A stretch of 17,899 nucleotides of DNA from the NCBI GenBank assembly GCA_016872875.1, contig VGYW01000149.1, positions 1-17,899 on the forward strand. The letters are read 5' to 3'. Below the pieces are notes generated by a model. That model worked only from the letters and a program-made list of their open reading frames with translations, was not told where the DNA came from and made no database searches. The stretch comes from Planctomycetota bacterium (GTDB lineage: Bacteria; Planctomycetota; PUPC01; DSUN01). The position numbers and the translations under genes are program-made. Below, in pieces: positions 14,601-17,899 of this stretch; within the stretch, counting starts at the first letter, position 1; each line of letters begins with the position of its first letter.

Positions 14601-16393
14601 CCGTGCTGGTGGACGACGCGAGCTTCCGCACCATCCGCTTCCCGTCGGCCAACCTCCTCGCCAATGCCGAGCTCCATGCTGTCGAGCCGACGTTCGTCCG
14701 CGACATCCGCGTCCAGTACAGCCGCATTCCGCCGAGCCTCGAGGAGAAGCTCCGCAGCCGCAACCGCGTGGCCGTCCTCAAGCAGGGCCTCGTCTCCTCC
14801 GCCACGCGCTTCACCCAGGAGCAGGCGTTCCTGCACAACGGCCGCCTCGACGACATCGGCCCCGTCTGGTTCTACCAGCCCGACGACGCGGGCTTCAGCA
14901 TCGTCCTCACCCGCGCCGCCTGGGTCTCGCACCTCGTCCTCTACCTGAACAACGCGACGCCCGACAACGCCTACCGCACGATCAGCATCCTGGCGAACGA
15001 CATGGAGAAACGCATCCCCGTGGCGGTCGCGCTCGTGCGGGGCAACCGGCGGCGGTTCGTCGTCGTCCACTTCCCGAAGCTGCTGCACACCGATTCGCTC
15101 AAGGTGCTGCCCGGCCTGCACGGCTCGCGCAAGGAGTGCCTCACCGAGATCGAGGTCTACGGCCCCCCCGGCGGCCCCGAGATGGCCGGGGCGGGGAAGC
15201 GGTTCGCCGACGAGCCGGAAGCGACGCCGATGTTCATGGGCGCGCCGTCGCATGTCCCGGGAAAGCTCCCTGCTGACCTCGCCGGCGAGTTCGTCGAGCT
15301 TGGCCGCGTGCGGATCGGCGCGCCGGCCTACAACGTCAGCGGCACCGTGGCCGGCGGCGCCTTCGCCTACGGCGAGGCCGGCGGCACCATCCGCTCGCTC
15401 CAGGTCAAGGAGCCCGACGCGCCGCGGGGCGGAGATCCGAAATCCGAAATCCGAAATCCGAAATGGAAAGGCGAGGCGGGGCCGGCCTGGGCAATCGGCA
15501 CAGTGACCCCCACCACCACGCCGGCCCGCTATGCGGGGCGGCTCATTGTGGGCACGGCCGACGGCAAGCTCCACGCCGTCGCCGACAACGGCATGCGCCT
15601 CTGGTCGTATCAGACGGGCGGCCGTGTCTACTCCGCGCCCGTGCCCGACGGCGACGAGGTCTACTTCGGCTCCGACGACGGCCGCCTCTACAAGCTCGAT
15701 GTGGATTCGGGCATCCTGCTCTGGGAGTTCCCCACGGGCGGCAGGATCCGCAGCGCGCCCGCGCTCGCCGGGGGACTGGTCTTCTTCGCCTCCTGGGATG
15801 GCTTCCTCTACGCCGTTGACGCCGACAAGGGCACGCTGGCCTGGAAAGCGCAGGTGGCCAGGTTCACACGCTCCAGTCCTGCCGTGCTTGTGGGCGGGGC
15901 GTCTCCGCCCCGCGTCTTCATCGGCGACGAGGATGGCCGCATGCACTGCTTCGAGGCCGCCAGCGGCAAACCGCTCTGGTCCGCTGACCTCGGCGGCACA
16001 ATCTCAACCTGCCCGGCCGTGGCCGCCGATGGCGTGCTCTTCGCCAACGACCAGGGCGATGCGGCACTCGTCGCGCACGACGGCGCCGTGCGCTGGAAGC
16101 GCGCCCTCGGCGCGCGCGTGACCGGCCAGCCCCTCGCCACGCAGAGCCAGGCCATCGTGCCCACGGAGAGAGGCGTGCTCGCGCTGCGGCGCGCCGACGG
16201 CCAGCCCGACCCCCGCTTCGTGCCGCCCGAAAGCCCGGGCAAGGTCATCTCCGCCGTGCCCTGCGGCGACAAGCTCTTCCTCATCGCCGCCCAGGCCGAC
16301 GTGGATTTCCGCAACACGCCGCGAACCTATGTGACCTATGAGGGCGCCTCCATCGTGTGGGGGCCGAAGCTGGAGAAGCCAAGTGCAAAGTGA
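8630..16393 (+). CDS. Giant exported protein: glycosidase-like barrel with two PQQ-like beta-propellers
   Basis: A 2587-residue secreted protein in one unbroken frame. A signal peptide (core at about 7-16, cleavage near GGA-E) leads to beta-sandwich regions (about 24-540). Residues 544-890 look like a TIM barrel: AREIAAMGYNTFIGMAYD, GLCLYDEFYD with D685/E686 as possible acid residues, LPVWTQLHTFG, DGLAFFTIPHDYEHP. A GATase-like segment follows (about 910-1000; DYEVVFAPGFTIEGETPPDLL), as in GH42-type enzymes. Ig-like sequence lies at about 1162-1260. A PQQ-like propeller spans about 1466-1850 (FCFGRDGKLLWKQ, GLIKCVDLATGRALWEHKL). A galactose-binding-like stretch covers about 1898-2181. The second propeller is about 2301-2571 (VYFGSDDGRLYKLDVDSGIL). 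The propellers are structural; I see no quinoprotein enzyme signature. Carbohydrate breakdown or surface binding is a guess. Repeats occur at residues 462-469, 1427-1459, 2269-2280 and 2423-2428. Confidence 0.88.
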   Translation: MKPLSIVLVLVVVLVLETLAGGAEVELRLVAHDQPDLTVDKLERQRPITNIVPTERGMETVKVGLDLVCWARNVLLDGEPVFERYHEKKYIGRVPVARATLKPGPHTLWPGDHVFTVDKDGKVATADPELAVDGQVVRIKCYPVTVRAFRANPDEGDLPMTMRVTPLPDLTIREADDHEKNVPTKKGESSKARELLPVFDKFAPLTIWLPANKAGKGYIAHPLGLTFHLGPEGVKPGAGGGQSVEGLRVERGTIEVPLYGFPVEGPVGGKLVVPGVEQFVWGGHDKGRKFLTNWYPRQHPYSIQLSEEGPTLEVSGDLRALPFKSLRMDVPDKAAGVPRVVVVESATRHLSPGGTLNARVRAADASALIVAPGFAQLRPYDGSQWTDLKLEAGQDGGVKVAIGEVPDGVYRLRLGIPSLFTDQWVSVTRKRPVGLGLFTQRGRDAFFRGEAFWIGLGIISIGGTGILPVGSPVEADLVDSTGRRLPLLREKAAKAIERRESFIIRVDAAASRALAPGRCRVEAKVGEHAARPLALDIVDPTPRTHFANVLYGKYNVMGEQYQRVLRTGEGAEELAREIAAMGYNTFIGMAYDISRVSRRDADLEQLVRERPELGPAESYYQPSGRDRFLNACVRHNLAFYENVFTYNDTMLPREPKTLDACERYISLETAAVRHSPALKGLCLYDEFYDTADTGTAMSQIFLKAQEVAFREKHKGTASADALKALDRFVGRPASQRRPEDLAAFRAWAEHMDAYWRDFSARMSAAAKAVMPAARNLTLQRFWGGNGGNIAPNGTPDDAFAGLDIAACVMYKDGGYGDRPVFAPMQADVMRVRDGLPVWTQLHTFGSPPLFNDHILRQAFFALSQKVDGLAFFTIPHDYEHPQAIDNRDVVRDITDKLCTRYGDLFTKLQRGHRKVAVYYSRQADHLASRKPENLSCACEGLWVACTRAGFPADFLYDQQIREGRGMDYEVVFAPGFTIEGETPPDLLAALARLVNAGKTVAVERASKLPIEGIVRLDSDLDEYDDKLGGSFPRNIDFEFESVFDQTEEMTRLVRAFLAKRIAPAAEHNLLVGPDWLRCGKAEYLVVSNFAPTRFAGLYKTLYQAPDTPTLRFPKRPPVCYDVLEMKRTEVRTDSATMTLQADLRHYPGKIYAFLPAEIGSVALAAPAAVAAGSDLNYQVTIQDKSGAAIDAGFPLEVSLVPPAPQASGPPIFRAAAPEHRGTIPLPANVPAGTWKLRVRELISGAAAEAAIEVKPGKAPAATLDARTVWAGDAERIREFLAAKGPVTIAVDDEQPWVRPHAEALARALAARGRAAKVAPVSQAIRLPADWDDQAPTLDGARLWRGNLVDPGLFVDAPLILLGKRFENRLIEALVRRDVLATPVSASFPGPGRAVVAWVRRGFSNDHDTIAILANDGDGLSEGIGALWDAGRGTRDEVQKKPEAVGQSAPVTRHASRVTDSFRDMISREDLVRTIDVDAASGRALVGTNGFGHNLFCFGRDGKLLWKQFLPEHNVYFARWYDAGKRVVAATGRGFFVFLLDGADGRVLKRFAATEWPDFHGGFNTYQEGAINTEVQIAVNPPLRQILIGGRTGLIAVDFDGRKMWYRDKAEAIASYPAEAVQWAGAAFGKSAHVGDFALSPDGSRLAHGEYQVCGSTRLDPEHIANVWRYVPMLLDARTGAVLAENTDDPGNQVNPSGWHTAWPAHSPTPWIHTQGLAFPLLADGKRGPLVSFDGRWLKDGGRLVMKPTCVERFAPDGKSLWTAASDRIFVPGLDCVSSDEMRLYRCDRDGLIKCVDLATGRALWEHKLPFPATLCATADGLVAGAQNGAAVRLDANGKVVWQSRLREHHEVPGSDYPDYIRAALARDPDSTAELFPVGEDKPGEYDGVLRMGIEQLAKKWKEFRFAPGQLGTRSLQRKVVPSATYLLEFRYCVEDRNTRLVAGALLKGAKETLTASKFAGRPGEWAFGRLAVKTLADTQAIEVGFEAEGGAVLVDDASFRTIRFPSANLLANAELHAVEPTFVRDIRVQYSRIPPSLEEKLRSRNRVAVLKQGLVSSATRFTQEQAFLHNGRLDDIGPVWFYQPDDAGFSIVLTRAAWVSHLVLYLNNATPDNAYRTISILANDMEKRIPVAVALVRGNRRRFVVVHFPKLLHTDSLKVLPGLHGSRKECLTEIEVYGPPGGPEMAGAGKRFADEPEATPMFMGAPSHVPGKLPADLAGEFVELGRVRIGAPAYNVSGTVAGGAFAYGEAGGTIRSLQVKEPDAPRGGDPKSEIRNPKWKGEAGPAWAIGTVTPTTTPARYAGRLIVGTADGKLHAVADNGMRLWSYQTGGRVYSAPVPDGDEVYFGSDDGRLYKLDVDSGILLWEFPTGGRIRSAPALAGGLVFFASWDGFLYAVDADKGTLAWKAQVARFTRSSPAVLVGGASPPRVFIGDEDGRMHCFEAASGKPLWSADLGGTISTCPAVAADGVLFANDQGDAALVAHDGAVRWKRALGARVTGQPLATQSQAIVPTERGVLALRRADGQPDPRFVPPESPGKVISAVPCGDKLFLIAAQADVDFRNTPRTYVTYEGASIVWGPKLEKPSAK
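8643..8679 (+). repeat. Dispersed repeat coding signal-peptide core, copy 2
   Basis: The second copy of the CCTCGT/CGTCGT tract; 30 bases (8650-8679) are identical to 7846-7875. It is read as IVLVLVVVLVLE and forms the hydrophobic core of the signal peptide. Both copies lie at the same distance from the start codon, within a few bases. Confidence 0.88.
10013..10036. repeat. Palindrome in frame inside the giant gene (GGTGILPV copy)
   Basis: GGTGG is followed by CACAGGCATCCTGCCTGTG (hairpin at 10018-10036). The 24 bases differ at one position from 2443-2466 and are read in the same frame as GGTGILPV. It sits in what looks like a hairpin turn of a beta-sandwich (before VEADLVDSTGR). Confidence 0.85.
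12909..13004. repeat. Two-arm heptamer element in the linker before the first propeller
   Basis: The left arm (12909-12936) is gggacgc three times and then gggacga. The right arm (12977-13004) is gtcacgc three times and then gtcacgg. Reverse-complemented, the two words match at six of seven positions. The element codes residues 1427-1459 (DAGRGTRDE and VTRHASRVTD) and lies in the linker between the glycosidase-like half and the first propeller. Confidence 0.85.
15434..15468. repeat. In-frame heptamer array (AATCCGA) before the second propeller
   Basis: Five 7-base units run in tandem: gatccga, aatccga three times, aatggaa. They are read as DPKSEIRNPKWK. The word belongs to the same family as the element at 5897-6008. 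It lies in the linker just before the second propeller. Confidence 0.82.
15894..15913. repeat. GC-rich perfect hairpin inside the second propeller
   Basis: GCGGGGCG and CGCCCCGC form an 8-base stem with loop TCTC. It is read as GGASPPR between two propeller strands (SSPAVLV and VFIGDEDG), where relatives would have a short turn. Confidence 0.65.
16372..16375 (+). promoter_or_regulatory. Ribosome binding site supporting the GTG start at 16383
   Basis: GGAG lies 7 bases before GTG 16383, inside the end of the giant gene. It is the only well-spaced site for the downstream reading frame. Confidence 0.55.
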
Positions 16394-16518
16394 GAAAGGC
16401 AAAAGGCAAAAGGCAAAAGGCAAAAGGAGACCTGGAGGAGCGGAGCGGCTCCGCCTCCCGGCCTCTTCGCTTTCCCACTTTTGCCTTTTGCCTTTTGCCC
16501 TTTGCCTTCTCCCTTCTC
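16381..16518. repeat. Heptamer inverted-repeat element across the giant-gene stop
   Basis: The left arm (16381-16429) is seven units: aagtgca, aagtgag, aaaggca four times, aaaggag. The right arm (16477-16518) is acttttg, ccttttg twice, ccctttg, ccttctc twice, the reverse complement of the left word with drift. A small GC-rich palindrome, GCGGAGCGGCTCCGC (16440-16454), lies in the loop. The giant-gene stop TGA (16391-16393) is in the second unit and the GTG start of the next gene in the first. Confidence 0.88.
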
Positions 16519-17899
16519 TTCCCGCTTTCCCCGCCGGCTATCACCTCGTCGAGAACTTCACGGCTCAGTTGCCCGGCAACGGCACAGTGACGGCTGCCGT
16601 TGACTTTGAGAGCGCCAGGGTCGGCCTGGCGGCCGCCCGCCTAGCCTATGCGCTCACGCCAAAGGTCCAGCAGGCCTGGCTCCAGTTCCCGCACGAGGCC
16701 ATTCGCATCCCAGGGCCGGGGCAGTTGAGGCTGTGGGTGAGGCCCGATGGCTCGGGCGACGAGCTCCAGCTCAGCGTCCACCACGCCGAGTCGTTCCTCG
16801 ACGACCGCGGCGAGCGGCGGCTGAAGGACCACGCGCGCGTCGCGCTGCCGCGCGTGAAGCTCGACTTCGCCGAGTGGCGCGAGGTGGTGTTCGACCTGCG
16901 CGGCGTGCCAGCGGGCCGGGCCATCTGGCTCGACCGCCTCGAGCTCCACGGCCGCCGCAAGGAGGGCGAGCGGTCCGACGCCGCGGTGTTGCTGGACGAC
17001 CTCCGGCTCTACCCCGCCTCGGGCGGCCCGCCGGCCACGTCAGCCACCCGCCTCATCGGGCCGCCGACGCGCGACTTCGCCACGAGCGTGGCCGTGGCGC
17101 TCGACGCGCGGAGCTTCATCGCGGCGCCGGCCAAGGCCCGCTGCCGGCTGACCATGACCGACCGGAACGGGAACGTTGTGGCCGACCGCGACTTCGACGT
17201 GGCCCTCGCCCCCTCGCAGGCGCGGGAGGCCAGGCTCGAGCTCGCCCCCGAGAAGCTCGACGCCTACCTGCCGCCCTTCACGCTGGCGTGCGACGTGGTG
17301 TCGGCCGACCTGCCCCAGCTCTCCGCCAAGTCCGAGCACAAGCTCGTGATGGCCAACGGCGTCTTCCTCTTCGACGACATGTCCGACGCGCTCGGCCGCT
17401 GGTTCACCGCCGGCTACCCCGGCGACATCCGCCAGAACCCACGCTCCTGGGCGGGCTGGACCCACGGCGAGGCCCAACGCGCAAGCCCCTGGACTCAGAC
17501 CTCTGCCGCCATCTCCCGCGTCCTCGTGTCAGACGCCGAGCGCCCGGCGGCGCTTCCCGCGCCGTTCGGCCAGTTCGCCCTGCGCGTGGACTACACGGGC
17601 GACGCCGCGGTCTACTGCGCCCGCGAGCGCTATCTGCCAGGCAACCCCTTCCGCCTCGGCGTCTGGGTGAAAGGCGACGGCAGCGGCGCCAGACTCTTCG
17701 CGCTCTTCCTCGACTACACGGACGCGGCCGACTTCTGGGAGGGCGGCTGGAAGCGCATCTACGACGGCGAACGCGAGCTGTGCACCCTGGACTTCACCGA
17801 CTGGCGCCACGTCGAGGTGCCTCTGCCCGGCAATGGCCTCGGCAGCAACGCCCCGCGCGGCTCGACCCCCGAGCTCGACTTCCCCCTCGAGCTCACCGC
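16383..17899 (+). CDS. Exported beta-sandwich protein, galactose-binding-like domains (5' part)
   Basis: An open frame runs from GTG 16383 to the window edge (505 residues and counting), overlapping the giant gene by 11 bases. The N-terminus is rich in Lys/Arg (residues 5-16), then hydrophobic at 33-46 (FCLLPFALCLLPSL), with likely cleavage at 48-52 before YHLVENF. Residues of about 115-217 form a galactose-binding-like sandwich: QLRLWVRPDGSGDELQLSV, WREVVFDLRG, AVLLDDLRLYP. About 327-505 repeats the pattern: FRLGVWVKGDGSGARLFALF, DFTDWRHVEVPL. Such domains usually bind glycans or stabilise secreted enzymes; any catalytic part would lie beyond the window. TTG 16488 is an alternative start but has no ribosome site and leaves no basic n-region. 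Codon bias from 16539 on matches the neighbours, which supports a real gene. Confidence 0.8.
   Translation, partial: MQSEKGKRQKAKGKRRPGGAERLRLPASSLSHFCLLPFALCLLPSLPAFPAGYHLVENFTAQLPGNGTVTAAVDFESARVGLAAARLAYALTPKVQQAWLQFPHEAIRIPGPGQLRLWVRPDGSGDELQLSVHHAESFLDDRGERRLKDHARVALPRVKLDFAEWREVVFDLRGVPAGRAIWLDRLELHGRRKEGERSDAAVLLDDLRLYPASGGPPATSATRLIGPPTRDFATSVAVALDARSFIAAPAKARCRLTMTDRNGNVVADRDFDVALAPSQAREARLELAPEKLDAYLPPFTLACDVVSADLPQLSAKSEHKLVMANGVFLFDDMSDALGRWFTAGYPGDIRQNPRSWAGWTHGEAQRASPWTQTSAAISRVLVSDAERPAALPAPFGQFALRVDYTGDAAVYCARERYLPGNPFRLGVWVKGDGSGARLFALFLDYTDAADFWEGGWKRIYDGERELCTLDFTDWRHVEVPLPGNGLGSNAPRGSTPELDFPLELT

Noticed and set aside
13517..15946. An 809-codon open frame on the minus strand inside the giant gene
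   Set aside because: High-GC shadow frame. It is Arg/Ala/Gly/Val/Glu-rich with no recognisable motif, while the plus strand carries clear propeller repeats over the same bases.
8630..16393. PQQ-dependent dehydrogenase
   Set aside because: The propeller repeats resemble PQQ-type blades, but no cofactor-binding or catalytic signature, cytochrome motif or usual length is present.
16381..16518. Rho-independent terminator after the giant gene
   Set aside because: The hairpin arms are long, but there is no run of T after the stem and an open coding frame passes straight through it.

Overview
The window is a GC-rich bacterial segment with strongly G/C-biased third codon positions and one dense strand-uniform gene cluster: all seven genes read on the + strand. 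The order MoxR AAA+ ATPase, DUF58, BatA-type vWA membrane protein, second vWA/GATase-like membrane protein, DUF4175-like membrane protein, DUF4159 protein is typical of Planctomycetota and relatives in the PVC group. The repeat words at gene borders also recall uncultured planctomycete genomes. I infer a planctomycete-like organism with moderate confidence; there is no rRNA, tRNA or other marker gene here to settle it.

Layout: 1-228 is the 3' end of the MoxR gene; 328-1221 DUF58; 1342-3597 BatA-like vWA protein; 3594-5894 vWA plus amidotransferase-like membrane protein (start overlaps the previous stop in ATGA); 6021-7820 DUF4175-like protein; 7823-8623 exported DUF4159 protein; 8630-16393 a 2587-residue exported multidomain protein (beta-sandwich, TIM-barrel glycosidase-like region, PQQ-like propeller, galactose-binding-like region, second PQQ-like propeller); 16383-17899 the 5' part of another exported beta-sandwich protein, running off the window. 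No gene-free stretch exceeds 120 bases, and no tRNA, rRNA, CRISPR array, IS element or clear intrinsic terminator was seen.

Working model (inference): MoxR acts as an AAA+ chaperone on partners with vWA domains. DUF58 and the two membrane vWA proteins would form a metal-dependent, membrane-attached assembly, with the DUF4175-like and DUF4159 proteins as periplasmic or membrane parts. The two large secreted proteins downstream look like carbohydrate- or surface-related cargo or simply neighbours sharing the transcript.

The most unusual content is not a gene. The window is studded with short repeats built mostly from 7-base units, often as two opposing arms that could fold into a hairpin. They sit at four gene junctions, where they hold stop codons, candidate start codons and a Shine-Dalgarno sequence. 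They also lie in frame inside coding sequences, mostly in loops or linkers between domains. Three exported proteins seem to have signal peptides built from such repeats: two consecutive genes share an identical 30-base tract coding the hydrophobic core, and in the last gene one arm of an inverted repeat codes the basic n-region and the other arm the hydrophobic core.
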